The position numbers were made by a program, and so were the translations under genes. The notes under the pieces were generated by a model. That model did not search any database. It was not told where the DNA came from and saw only the letters and a program-made list of their open reading frames with translations. Positions 1-12,589 of a stretch of DNA of 64,000 nt are shown one piece after another. How positions within the stretch are numbered: position 1 is the first letter of the stretch; each line of letters opens with the position of its first letter. Source of the stretch: Nautilus pompilius (Eukaryota; Mollusca; Cephalopoda; Nautilida; Nautilidae). The stretch covers positions 1-64,000 of the forward strand of contig JACATO010000968.1 in assembly GCA_018389105.1 (NCBI GenBank). The letters are read 5' to 3'.

Positions 1-1363
1 TGGATTGGTAGGAAAATGTTTATCCGTAAGAGACGTATTGAAGAAAAGTGAGCAGAATATTTCGCCAGCCATCCATCCACCGACGGGTTTACCAGTTATT
101 CTTGGTTTCGGACACCCGAGTTAGTAAAGGTCGGAAGATAGGAAATGCGTTTTTATTCCGTACACGATTAAGGGCAGGTTTGAGACCAGTCAGTTTGGCT
201 GTAGACATTATTATGATGTCCGAATTCCAACCATTTTAGTCACACCCTAGCCCCCCTCTTTTGTCCAGGTTGGAAATCTGCTAACCACCTACGTGGATCA
301 TCGGCGTACACAGCATCCAAACACGAAAAAAAAAAAAAAAAGTTTTTTCTTCCAAAATGTGTCCATAGCAACGCTTAACCGCATCGCCGCTATCATCTTA
401 AATGTTTACGTCTGACATGGGGTTTTCCTCCCCCCCCCCTGCGCCAGAGATGTGGATACATTTGACGGCGAAGAGAAACAGCGAAGGAGAAATATTTCCG
501 CTCTCCGGCCCATGTGCGCCGTTCGTTCATTCGGGATCAGTCCCTGACACCGTACAAGTAACTAAAGTTGAGTTCTCGCTCTGGCGAACTCACGACACCG
601 CTTTCCTCCGAGATCGCTTCTCGGAAAATCCTCCATTCCTTGTACCCTAACCCTGCCACGTCGAAATGCTCTATCTACCAGCACCGATCGCTTCCCTTCT
701 TTTTTTTTGGCTTTTTTAAAAAAAAAAAGAAGACGTGGATTAAAAGTTAAACCTCAAACAAAAAGGAAGGAAGGTCTTCGAATACTTATATTGTACACAT
801 TTTTTTCTGGCATCTTTTCCCTCTGACTTCAGTACGTGCGTCATCATCATCATCGCCATCAGCACCATCTCTTTCTCCACATACGCTTTAAAGTTAACCT
901 TGCCCCATCCGGCTAAATGGACGAGAGGGGGAAAACAATCCCATACTTCTTTAAAAAAAAAACAAAAAAACAACAGTGCAGTGTTCGGGTGGGATGTCTG
1001 TAAACCGTCGGCCGTCTGGGATTCGGAAAGACGCCTAACCGGAGATGCTGTACAAGGCCAATTCGAGATAAGTCTCTCCCTCCCGCCGCCTCCTCCGACC
1101 CCGATTTTCCGCGATTTGCCTTCAACCAAGTTTAAGGTGGGGAATTTTAAAAGAAAACAAAAAAAAGAAAGAAGAATTTTGAGGTGGGAATTCAAGATAT
1201 CGAAGTCAGGTCGGTAAGAGGCAGCTTCTCGTATATACTACTTCTAGATTTACTTCAGAACAACGTCCTTCAAAAATAAAAAAAAGGGCCAGACATTCTG
1301 CTTCAGCGAGTCGGGCCCGTCTAACTGGGGGGAACCGCTCTCAGAACGATGCTGGCGATCTAT

Positions 1364-1384
1364 TGTGTGTGTGTGTGTGTGTGT
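1364..1384. repeat. (TG)n microsatellite
   Basis: About ten perfect TG units in the intergenic region. Confidence 0.9.
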
Positions 1385-2448
1385 TCACAGCAGACCGAGA
1401 CTTCCCTTCCCCGTATCTGCCCCCCTTATTTATTTAAGTTTTTCTTCACTAAAAATAATAAGAAGGAAAAAACTCCGATGATTTTTAATTGTTACTTTCA
1501 CACGATGGAATGGCTTACAACAGATGGTAATAAGAGCATCAGGGGTAAGTATCCAGAACGAGACAAGCCGGGACGCACCTTGCCGGAGCTTCAACAAGTC
1601 TTGAGGCTCAGATTATCGACAACAAAAGACAAGCATCACCCGTATATCTCGTTGCAGTGAGTTGCTATTTTTTTTTTTAAACGACCAATAAAAATATTTA
1701 AAGAAATAATAATAAAAAAGACAAGAAAGTCCCCTTTCTTTTAAAAAAAAAAAAACTTCAGCCAAACGGAATCGTATTGTAGTAAAACCGGAGGATTCGG
1801 CAGGAGAGAGAAAATAAAAATATTACATTTGCGAATAACTCCTTTCTTGCTGAACGACATAACGATGTGAAGTAAGAATTTATATCCCGTGATCCTTATT
1901 TTACTGGGGAAAATGAAGGGGCGCTGGTAGACGGATTGGAATACCTAAAGAATTTGCCATAAATCTCGAAATTCGAACGAGTGAAACGAGAGAATCTGTT
2001 TTTATTTGTGTTTCCAATTCCTCTGGCTCCTTGTATCCCTGCATGTCGGCGATCGGCGCCGTCTCTTTGCTTGTCTTCTAGTTATCAGGAAAACCGCTGC
2101 CATCACGAAATCTGTACGCAGCGCGGAGAAATAAGAAGAAGAAGGTTGGGTTTGTTATTTTGTGATGATATCTAATGACCGTCGGACAGCTATGTTGACA
2201 GCGAGTACAATGGACGTCTTGGAAGTGTCCGATGTTTAGAGTGACGGCGGGTTTTGCCAGTGGCCAGAACTCGCTGCCGTACTCGGCTAAATGGCCCAGG
2301 AACTCGTGTCCTAGAGACGGGATCGGCGTGACTTAGACGCGGTCATCGTCACCCGGTTTCCTTCTTTACCTCTGGGCGGTTCTCCGGGTCTGGACGGCTG
2401 CCTTTTGCTTCTGGTTGATCTGGCGCAAAATGACCAGCCACTGACAGC

Positions 2449-2466
2449 AGTTGTTGTTGTTGTTGT
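2449..2466. repeat. (TTG)n microsatellite
   Basis: About five TTG units running into a T tract. Confidence 0.8.
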
Positions 2467-3068
2467 TTTTTTGTCTTCTGGAAGAGCGAAAAAGAACGTT
2501 ATCTTACCTAGAAAAGTGGTCGACATCCGTAAAGGGGCGATTGGGTAATCCTTGGTTGTGCCGGCCGTTCTGCAGTCAGCATCTATCCCCGACTCTGCAA
2601 GAGGACCCTTCCGCCTCACCGAGAAGAAATAGACATTTGACGCTCACTTTCATATTTTCGAACAGAAGAAGAAGAAAGGATATGCATGCAATTTTATTAT
2701 ATGCATTAAAAAATCCAGTAATACCAGACTTATAAAATCGGTGTCATCTAGCGGTGTAGACCAGCTCCTGGTACCCGCCTTGTATCATTTACTGCAGGAA
2801 TTTCTTAAGCTGTCTTTATCCTACTTCAAATACCCACTTCTTATAATACGCCACATTGTGAGACGTTCCTTCAAGTGATCGCTGGTCAAAACAGGTCATC
2901 TCAATAGCAGCCCCATTTCCAAAGACCACGAATTCAGAATGTTAAAAAAAAAAAGAAGAAGAAATAATCCGGGAACAAGGCTCGGTATACTTCAAGCCAT
3001 CTGCCATCTTTAGAAAGGAAAGAAAAAGAAGGAAAAAAAAATAAATCGCAGGGCCCTATCACAGAAAC

Positions 3069-3105
3069 TGAGAGAGAGAGAGAGAGAGATGCGAGAGAGA
3101 GAGAG

Positions 3106-3150
<45 letters not shown>

Positions 3151-3327
3151 CGAGAGAGAGAGATGAGAGGAGAGGATGGTTTGAGAGAGAGATATTGAGA
3201 GAGAGAGGAGAGGAGGAGAGAGATGATAGGACGAGAGGACGAGAAAGAGATGGTTGATGAGAGGAGAGAGATATTGAAGAGAGAGGGAGGAGAGAGAAGA
3301 TGGGTTTGGTTTGTAGAGAGAGATATT

Positions 3328-3358
<31 letters not shown>

Positions 3359-3407
3359 TAGAGAGAGAGAGAGTAGAGAGAGGAGAGAGAGAGAGAGAGA
3401 GAGAGAA
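3069..3407. repeat. Long GA-rich satellite with higher-order units
   Basis: About 340 bp of imperfect (GA)n are interrupted by GATGGTT-like and GATATTGA-like segments. TATTG recurs at 3193, 3272 and 3324, suggesting duplication of a larger GA-containing unit. Its translation (Arg-Glu repeats) is a by-product of the repeat and not evidence of a gene. Confidence 0.85.
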
Positions 3408-3679
3408 GTGTCGAAGGGCAGTTGAAATAAAATATCGTTCAGCTGTGCGCTGGATTACCTTTCATGTTATTGTTCTCGTATTAACAAATTCATTCTTAAT
3501 TTTGGGGTTTCGCTTTTATTATATACTGCGTGGTTTTTCACTTTCTGCCTTTCTCATACATCGGTCCTGCACAAAAATCTGCAACGACTGACACCGAAGT
3601 TCCATTCAGCTGCCACAAAGACGGTTTAATGTGCGTGTGCGAGACGCCGCCCACTCCGACATCTCGGGGGATTGAACAG

Positions 3680-3733
3680 GTAGAGGAGGAGGAGGAGGAG
3701 GGTTGGTCTCTCTCTCTCCCTCCCTCCCTCCCG
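3680..3733. repeat. Purine tract followed by pyrimidine tract (GGA/CTC/CCCT repeats)
   Basis: A (GGA)n run is immediately followed by (TC)n and (CCCT)n on the same strand. This gives a quasi-palindromic purine/pyrimidine block that could form hairpin or triplex structures. Possible structure is inference. Confidence 0.75.
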
Positions 3734-6700
3734 TGGTGGAACAACAACAACAAAAAAAATGAAACTGCCGGCTATGAGAAACGATGAGAAAAAAAATTAA
3801 AAAAAAAAAAAAAATGGTTGTCGTTTTCTTTAAAAACCTCCACGTGTTCGACACGATGAGTCGCGAGGCAGGTTTCCATAACCTGTGATCGGTGTCGCTC
3901 CGGAGAGATTATAAGATGCTTATTCTTGATTCGTCGTTAAGTTCTGCTACTCTGAATATCCCCCCCCCTTCAGGAGGGGTTTCGGCCCATAGTTTCTTTA
4001 ATGGTGCCAAACACCGGTTATAAGCGTAGTTGGTTTAAAGGGTTGCTCAGGATGTTTGTCACCATTATGCCATCTGTAAAATATCACATACGAATTCTTT
4101 CGTTTATCTGATGCATCCAAAGAAGCGCTTTTTTAATTTTTATGTTGCAGATAAGCAATTTATGGCTACCGATGACTTACCCCATACATATTCTAGCTTC
4201 GGTTTCGAACTAATCAATGGAATGCCTGAAGGGAGGTATTGACAAAACCTGGCTAATAAATGTCAGCTTTCATTAATTCAATTATTACCAAATATATCTT
4301 CTGTGCGTGACCGTATTTCTGAATGGGGTAACACGTAAAGCTCGTAGATCAAATTTACACCAAGACGCTAACTGTTCCTCCATACGGTCAGTCAATGAGA
4401 GGGCACTCTTTAAGACCAGGCTACAATGAACAACGATTGTATGTTGAAAACGTCTGAAATATGATGAGTATCGCCAAAAGTACGACTGCTGCCACTTTAA
4501 AAGCGCTGGTGACGAGAAGACTACTGATGTACCTGGCCAGTGATCCTCCCGTCAATCTCAAGACTTCCTGGCCACGAGAGTTTGGAGTCGAAGATCAGAT
4601 CGACAACAGATATCAGTCACGCAGGGTGTGTTACGTCCTCCAGGTATAAAGCCGTTGTCCCGGCTGAAGCACAAATCCGTGTATTCATTTTTCTAATCCC
4701 TGCCAGTACGAGATGTAAAAACACTTTACACGGAAAAAAAAAAAAAAATCACGTGCCACAAGACAGAGGCCGAGCCAGAAGACCACACGAGTCGCTCAAT
4801 GGTCTCCTGGAGAGCACACGTCCTGCAGAAAACCGTCGCTGGAATAGATCGTGACAATCCACACACACAAAGATGGTGAATACTCTAATGTTAATAGTCC
4901 TACTAGGTCCCACAGTTTGATTTAATTAACAAGATTCCTTCTATGAGAAGCCCCTTTTGTCAGGTCTTTAGGAACGTGTTTAGGAATTCTGCTTTCAAAC
5001 TTAGGCAGAGTTATCCAATCAAACGCCGTGATCACCTGGCATTAACCATTCTCGACCACCTGCAAGGAAACGTCTGGAAGGGATGATGCTCAAAAGATCG
5101 CATTTCGGTCACGGGGTCACAGCACACGCAAGCAACGCCATTTTGTGGAGCTAATGATGAGTGTGTCCGCACATAGTTACGTAGTTTCGAAATCGTACCT
5201 TGGTCACGAGAGAAATGACAATACAGAAATAGCTTGCTACAATTTTCAAAATATCATCGAAGCTAATCGTCCATGGGCAAAAAAAGAAAAGAGGCTGTTG
5301 CCATGTGGATAAAGATTTCCGTGACGCAATGGATTTCCTTCATGAACTCGGAATAAAAAGTTCGGTTGACATTCTCTCTGCCAACAGCACCGCAATAGAA
5401 ACAACAACCTGCCGAGACTAGTTGCTAAGGTGCGGTGGGAGAAGAAGGGAGGTTGGATTTTAAACTTGCCGATTCGTCTCACAGGGGACGATAAGTGTAT
5501 GCGACCTGCAACTGTTTTCGTCCCTCTAATATCATTCAGAATACAGGGAAGAATTCTAGAAATTGCACAGCATACACCTGCTTCTGTGAAACAACCAAAC
5601 AAGCTTCAAGAACAGACTGTTGAATTCGCGGAAAAGGTCGATGAAGAAGAAGATCGATGCAGAAGACGCTTGAGTCCTAGATTTTCCGAACCAGCCAGAA
5701 GAAACAACAGGTTGCGTGTTATTGCTGCATACAACCCAAACCAGGTAAAAATTCTACCACTGTGAGCATCTAAGCAAAATGAAAAATAGAACATTGAAGC
5801 ATAAAGGTGATTTACCAGTATTTAATAAACCGAGTGACAATCAACAAAATAAACAAGTGGGCTAACTTCTCATTCTTTAATTAGTCACTAGTCATTTAGC
5901 ATTTTTTCGAATTTTTGGGGATTTTTCAAAATATTTCCCTTTTTTTCCTATTATAAGTGGATATTCAGTTGCCATAATAAAGGAAGCTTAGATTCAATGA
6001 TATCCATATCTTTCTGCATTTTTAGAACTATATTTTTCCAGATATGCTATCTAAGGCCTTTACTATTTTCTTATACCCCTAATTTCCTTGATTTGAATCC
6101 AAATACCTTCAAATTTGGAATGCGGTCTTATCACAGTATGCCAAGAAATAATGGGCAAAATACTAGCGCTAACCTTATGCTATCATGGTTATGGGTAAAT
6201 CGTTAATTGGACTAGGGTTAAAGCTTGGTAGGGAAAGATGATCCTGGCTAACGCTAGGTGTTCTATACTTTTAATATCCCACTAGCAATTAATTTTTTTC
6301 ACCTGTTCACATTCTTCACGTTAAATTTAATATTATAGCCAAGTGAGTCAGGGTTACGTGTTGGGAGCTGTAAGATCGGCTGAGGTTTGTCATGATTAAG
6401 AAGGACTAGGAAACGAATTATGATGAAGGTAAAGCTATAATTTTTTTAAAAAGGTGTTTGATTGCAGAAGCAAGCAGTCTCTCGCCTGATCTGTTCGCCT
6501 CTGGAACGCCTTCCGGCCGATGCTGGCGGTCGGCAGAACTTCTGCCTGCTGTCCACCAGTACGAAACTACGCTTTTACTAATAATCCAAGCTGTTTTTCT
6601 CGAGCGGAAAATGAGGGATGAGATTTTTTAGTTCTTTATTGCTGGACAATATTTATTTTACCTGAACTGTTGGTTATTAACACGCTCACGAAATACGGAG

Positions 6701-9700
6701 GGGTGGCGGGATGGTGAACGTGGTTAATCGGTTTTGGGTGTTGCGATGGAACTGACCTTAGAAAGTAAGTCTTTCTATCAGTTCCAACCCAGACTTAGGG
6801 CTCCAGAATCGTAACCGGATCTTGAGCGGTCGTGGTGCGGTTAACCATCTCCCGAGCTTTTCGAAGGCGTGGAATCGAGTCCTGCGAAGGCTGAGGTCAG
6901 TGCCTGCCGAGTGTGTCGAATCCGGTGGAAAAATTTCCGTGTGTACGAAGGGTATCGTCCTTCAGGAATTCTCTTAGGTGTTCGAGAGAGACTCTCCCCG
7001 AATTATTGTCGACGTCCCTGTCCATGCCGATGCCGTCATGACCGCGGTAGGGTGGCAGCGATCTTCCGGTCGATGATCAGTGGACGCCGGCAGCAAACTT
7101 GTGTTTGTTGGTTCCGGGTATGGAAGTAATCTCCTATCGGAATCACCTACGAAGAGTGCCCTCGGAAGTGGGGGGGGACTCATAGTGTCCTTTAGCAGAG
7201 TTTTAAATACTCGAATATTTTGTGACGGCATCGAGGGAGTCATGATGTTCGTGGCTCTGCGTGTTCGAGATTGGCATTTCTCAGTTCGTCTGGGGTCTTG
7301 CGCTGGGTTTTCCCTTAGCTTCCCGAGATGTAAACTCCCCGATGTTGTTGCTCTGTCACTTGAATTTACCGAAAGCCACGATCCCCAACTTTTATAAGAA
7401 CAGCTCTCGGGGATCTGCGTGTGAAATGTCATTTAGTAAATCATCTAATCGATCTTCGTGATAAAGCGTGCTCAGGTGTGACAGCTCAGGTGTGAGACAG
7501 ACGGGGCCAGTTGTAGTCTTCTTCTCCAGTAAATCTGTTGCCTTAAAGACTTTAATGTCGGTCGATCGCGACAGGTTTATTTCTTCTCTAAGTAAATAGC
7601 GTTTTACCGGAATGAATCTGGCATAGGAGGATTTTGTTGTTGGCGGTTGCGGAGGCATCTTGAAAAGTTGAAGATTTTGATGACGAGAGTAACTGGTTTA
7701 AATACTTTACGGCTGAGTTCCAGCCCACTTACTGGGGCACCAACCAAAATCGAGAAGAGAGCTTACTAGGTTGCACCCTAAAGCGGTTGATTAATCGCAA
7801 AACTTCGGATTACCGGTAAAGTTTAAAACGGATCAACTCTCTTTTGACAGTGAATTCGGACAACGAGTCTTCTCTTCAAATTAAAAAAAAATAATCAAAC
7901 TTTAATTCTGAACAGTTAAAGGGAACGCTGCCGAATGTTTTCGCAATTGAAACTTGCAAGGTTGCCATGGCGATCACATTAATTAAAAATTGCGAACCCA
8001 CGTGTCTTGGTAATACGACATTGGTATGAAATTTCAGACTCGAGTATTTCTTAAATACATTCACAAATATTTATTCTTAAAAAAACACAGCCAACTTCCC
8101 TGTTTGGCTCCGAAAATAATTCACTGATCATCAGCTTGTCGCTCACATTTTCTCCAGCCCAGCACCTGATTCAGCGTGAATTAGGAATTAGGACTAATGA
8201 GTTCTGCAGCTTTCACCTGAGAATGTTAATGAATTATTTAATATATACTCGTATATTTGTAATTAACTTAAAACAAGCTTCAGGACTGCATTCACTTAAA
8301 AATTTAAGATTATTTTGTGAGTATACTGAAATATTAATACCTACTTTTCGTCTTAAAGTCTCTCTCTGCCTGTGTGCAATTTAAATACGCAGATTTACAT
8401 ACAATAAAATAATCAGTAAAACAAAATTGCTTTTCTACATCCATACAGAGGATGTCAGAGAAGTGTAAAACTCTGTATTTAATTTACCTGGAGTGACGAG
8501 TTTACATAAAACAAGTTACAGGAGGATACACAAAGATGTCAGTCGCTAAAGCATCGAGTGTAATCCAAAAAACGCAATATTTGTGGAATGGAGTTTTCAT
8601 TCCTGCTCAACTGACTTTAATTTGTTTCCGAATTAGGCCAGGTTTATATCTTGATAAGTAACCACTTTCTTGATCCCGGGGGGAGACTTTCTTTTACTGT
8701 ATTAAAAAAAAAACTGTTTCTTTGCTTTTTTCCCTTCTCCCGTCTCAGGATAATTCCACATTTTGCTTTGCTTTCGCTGCCTCTGAACGTCTAACCAAGT
8801 TTAGATTAATCGAAAGACTCTCTTCGTCCTTTTAAATAGACTTTAACAAATGCTGCATTTCGCGCACCAGAAGACTAAGGACAATGCTGCTACTAGATTA
8901 TTGCGTAGATTATCAAAATGTATCATAACCTGATTAAAAAAAGTACATTAAAAAGACAACCTATACAGGCTGCTTTCCTTTAGACCATTCATGAATTTAA
9001 AAGATGTATTATCGTTATGAGAGAGGAATTCCTGCTATGACGAGCACCAAGATAAATCTGAACATCAGCACGCTCCGTTTCTTTCTTTCCTCGCAACTTG
9101 GAAAGAAAACCGCTTTGACAAGAGGACGGGATTTCCGTCATGTGAAATGGAGTGAGATATTTGCCGGTAACTGGATTTCCGCACGGGGCCAAACAGTCTG
9201 GAACGAAGTGTTGTGGCTCTGAATAAGACTGCAGCCGAGAATGGAATCCCAAAATTCACGCCTGCCATTTCTTAGGTCCTAAGCTCGTTTGTAGACATTT
9301 TTGAGAACTAGCGCAGATTCTGAATGTGTCGCGACGAAAAATTCGAGAACGCGAATACATCGCCGTCGGCTCCAGTCTTAAGCCTTTGGAACTTTCGTCG
9401 CGTCGAACGTGACTGCTAATTTAAAAAAATATATATAATCGTTTCACGTCAGAATCTGTCCACAGTCGCACAAAAGTTTCTTTTCCTTTAAAGACTCGGT
9501 CATTATTCTCACACTTCACTCTTGTTTCGCGCCGTACGAGATAAACAAGAAGGTAACCATCTGAAAAACGGGGTTTTACTGAACTCGGAAGAGAAAACCA
9601 TCAGCGTATTGTCAGTTTAAAGACGACCGGTCCGGTCCTTTCCCTTCCCGACCCTGTTTCTTGTGCAGATATTAAAATTCGTTGATGATGGTCAAGATGT

Positions 9701-11514
9701 CGTACTAAAAATCTCAAACGTAGGGGGCGGTGGTATCGTGAAAAAGCGCTTTCCGGTGTTAACGAGACAAGGCCTGGCATTCTGGCCGAAGGTACGGAGT
9801 CACCCCAATGAATTTTGGTGAATACCCTAAGCCCCGGGCCCCGAGTGTGCGTCAGTAGACACGAAAAATGGTCATCAACCATTGCAATTAGGCTCGATGC
9901 CTGTTTAATAGTACGAGCTCTTTCACACGGTTCCACCGCTGTTCGGCCCCCGGAAGTCGTGCCTCGGCACTGGTACGTGATCTGACTGCCAAGACAACGG
10001 GGCTCCCGTCCGCTTTCAGCTCGAGAGGAAATGTGAAAAGCGACGGTAGAGGGCGAAGAGATTTATCGACTATTGATTTTATTCTCGTGGTCCAATAACG
10101 ACAGCCGCATCGAATCCAAGACGTGCGCCAGACCCAGCGGTTTTCGCCGTCTCCCCAAAAGGACAAAGGTCACTTGGAAATATTGGATTCTAAAATAACC
10201 GGAGTAAATGCCCGCTTTTATTCTCCTCGCTTCCACAGAGTAAACTTAAAGACCATAAATATTAGCTGGGAGGAAGATGGGCGTCTTTAAAAAGATATGA
10301 AGCAGGCTACCGCGGGATATATTGTCGGACGCGGGGTGCGTCTGGTCGCTAATTAACCCCTGTCACTCACCGAAGAAAGGATATGTAAATGGCTGCCTGC
10401 CGTGGGTACATTTTACCTAACGGTTACCAAAACCATCGAGATTCCATTCCGAGCGGGAACGAAGCTCAACATTCGACGCCCGTTGAAGGCAATCAGGACA
10501 AATCTGGTCTCGAATTAACTTCTTTCTTTTTATTTTTTTTAATACCTCGAACTAAGGCAGCAGTTTTGGGAGAACCCCGCTGACCTTTCACCCCGTGAGC
10601 TATTTGGGAGGGGGGTGGGTCAGGGTTTTATAAATCTTTTTCCTTCTTAAAACAACAATAACCGATTACGGCGGTTTCCACGTCTGCCAAACCGACCCTG
10701 ACCGGTACGTTTCGGACAGTAAGAACCGAGCAACTCGTTACAGGCCGCGTCTGGTTTCTTGTCCCTGATCGAATTCCGAAACTGGTTCTCATCAGTCTAA
10801 TCGCTTAGATCGATAGCTGACCCGAAGATAAATATCAGCTTCTCTTCTGAACCCGCCCACCATACCTTCAGAACTGCACTTTCCGGGGGGGGGGGGGCTC
10901 GAATCGTTTAAATAAGGGAAAAGGGCGGGTTTGGAAATTCCTGTACCTCACGGGGGGACAAACGGCATCTCAAGTAAAGCCGGTTCTGGCTAACCGCCAA
11001 ACGACTGATGATGATCAGATGGCGAAAGTGACAGCCTGGGCCCGCCATTATTCCAGAAACTTCACAACTCTTTTAGCGACTTCCCCGTCAGTTTCTACGA
11101 ACCCCGCATGCGCCCGGCGCAGGTCGCCAAGTTCCGCTTTTACCGACCGCCATCCGTTGAGAGTAATTCTAAACATTAAAAAAAAAAAATAAAACCCAAC
11201 CTACTATTTACCTGATTAATTTTATTAATTAAAAAAAATTGTTTTTTTTTTTTTAAAGAGATGCGATTTAGGTATAGGAACCGTTAATATCGACATAATT
11301 TCGACCGCGTGCTGCGGAGTTTCCTCAGGTGACTTACCCGCCACAATACCACAAAGAGAGCTTCGACTATGAAGATCGAACACTGTCAGGGGAGGTAATT
11401 CAATCATCTTATAAGCGCACCGCGGGAACTCGTTCAATTATCTAACAAGAACTCCCTGATAGCATTTTGCTCTCACACAACATAATCGCACCGAATGGTC
11501 TCGTTGTTCTGCTC

Positions 11515-11538
11515 ATATATATATATATATATATATAT
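11515..11538. repeat. (AT)n microsatellite
   Basis: Twelve AT units, perfect. Confidence 0.9.
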
Positions 11539-11827
11539 CCGAAAGCGGCAAACGATCCGGTAGTTTGTAGGGGCGGAGCTTCTGGACGGAAGTGTAGTAG
11601 CTTAAGGTATGAACAGATGCAGTGTCGTCAACCGATCGATCAGGGATCAGAAAAGCGAAGTCGGAATTATGAGGGTGGAAATTAAAAACGGGGAGATTTA
11701 GTATAAGGGCCGTAAAGGTGAGGGTTGAGAGAGAGGAGGAATGGTGGGAGGGGTAAATGAGGAAAGAACCAGAAGAGCGAGAGTGCGTGCTGAATGAACG
11801 AAAGGGAGATACCGTTACCCTGGTCAT

Positions 11828-11829
<2 letters not shown>

Positions 11830-11863
<34 letters not shown>

Positions 11864-11878
11864 TAATAATAATAATAA
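11830..11878. repeat. (AAT)n microsatellite
   Basis: About sixteen AAT/TAA units with one interruption (ATAT) in the middle. Confidence 0.9.
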
Positions 11879-12589
11879 AACGGAATCACGATGGACGGTG
11901 TGAAAGGGGTTGGGAGAAATGCAGAGGGGTAACAAAGTCAAGCCCCGGGTAGGACCCCTGCGAGAACTTGCCAAGTGAAAGTTATACAGCAGCGATAGTG
12001 GAAGGACGAGGTGCGCGCGAGGAATTCCGTATATCCCTGCTGAACAGGAGTTAAAAACATTTGAACAGACACGCAAAATCTGGATTAGGGACCCAGACAC
12101 CTGGAAAATAAATTAAGCCGCGACATGAAAGAAAAATTAAAACAGTATATAAAAAAAAGCTAAACGCAGGTTAGGAAGAAGAGAGTTGGTGAGACATTCG
12201 TAGCTCAGTGTAGGTACCGCTTGGATCAGAGGAGAATTACAAGTTATAGGGAAGTTCAACAAAAACGGGAGTTTTATATTTGCATAAAGTAAAAAAAACA
12301 ACAAAAACCACAACCAAAAAAACCAATAATATAATACGGATCACGGAGAAACTAGGAAAGAATACAAAAAAAGGATCAGAAAACAAATCAGTCAACTTCA
12401 GTAGTCATGGGGCAGGGGAAGCCACCATTCGGAAGAGAACTATTTATCAACATTTTTTTCAGAAATTGATTTCTAACCCTGACTGCACTAACACATAATT
12501 TACTCCATTCTCAGAATAGTAAAAAAAAAACAAGCAAACAAAACAGCTGAGAACCATCGTTACCACAAACAGGATATGGGTAAGAACAG

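Larger units (their letters stand above)
1..3068. other. Intergenic DNA, CpG-rich, no gene recognised
   Basis: This is mixed-composition DNA with frequent CpG, A runs (326-341) and C or G runs (431-438). Microsatellites occur at 1364-1384 (TG) and 2449-2466 (TTG). Open frames on both strands are short, overlap each other and show no known motifs. Confidence 0.6.
3408..12400. other. Intergenic DNA, CpG-rich, no gene recognised
   Basis: This is about 9 kb with frequent CpG and locally AT-rich patches (5800-6350 and 7860-8480). The longest open frames (7392-7658 minus, 88 aa; 9601-9936 and 9888-10166 minus, overlapping; 5430-5765 plus) have no motif I recognise. No tRNA, 5S or snRNA sequence was recognised. 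A 13-nt G run is at 10885-10897. Confidence 0.55.

Noticed and set aside
3223-3591. Open frame rich in Arg-Glu repeats
   Set aside because: It is simply the translation of the GA satellite, with no conserved domain after the repeat.
4461-4854. Two overlapping plus-strand frames, the second ending in an Arg-rich segment reminiscent of LINE C-termini
   Set aside because: The resemblance is only compositional. No reverse transcriptase motif (such as the Y-x-DD box) is found within several kb.
7700-7760. Minus-strand TGGTGCCCCAGTAAGTGG resembling a retroviral primer-binding site, followed by an ATG-led open frame
   Set aside because: The match to a tRNA-Leu-type site needs gaps. No LTR pair, gag motif, protease or reverse transcriptase is visible nearby.
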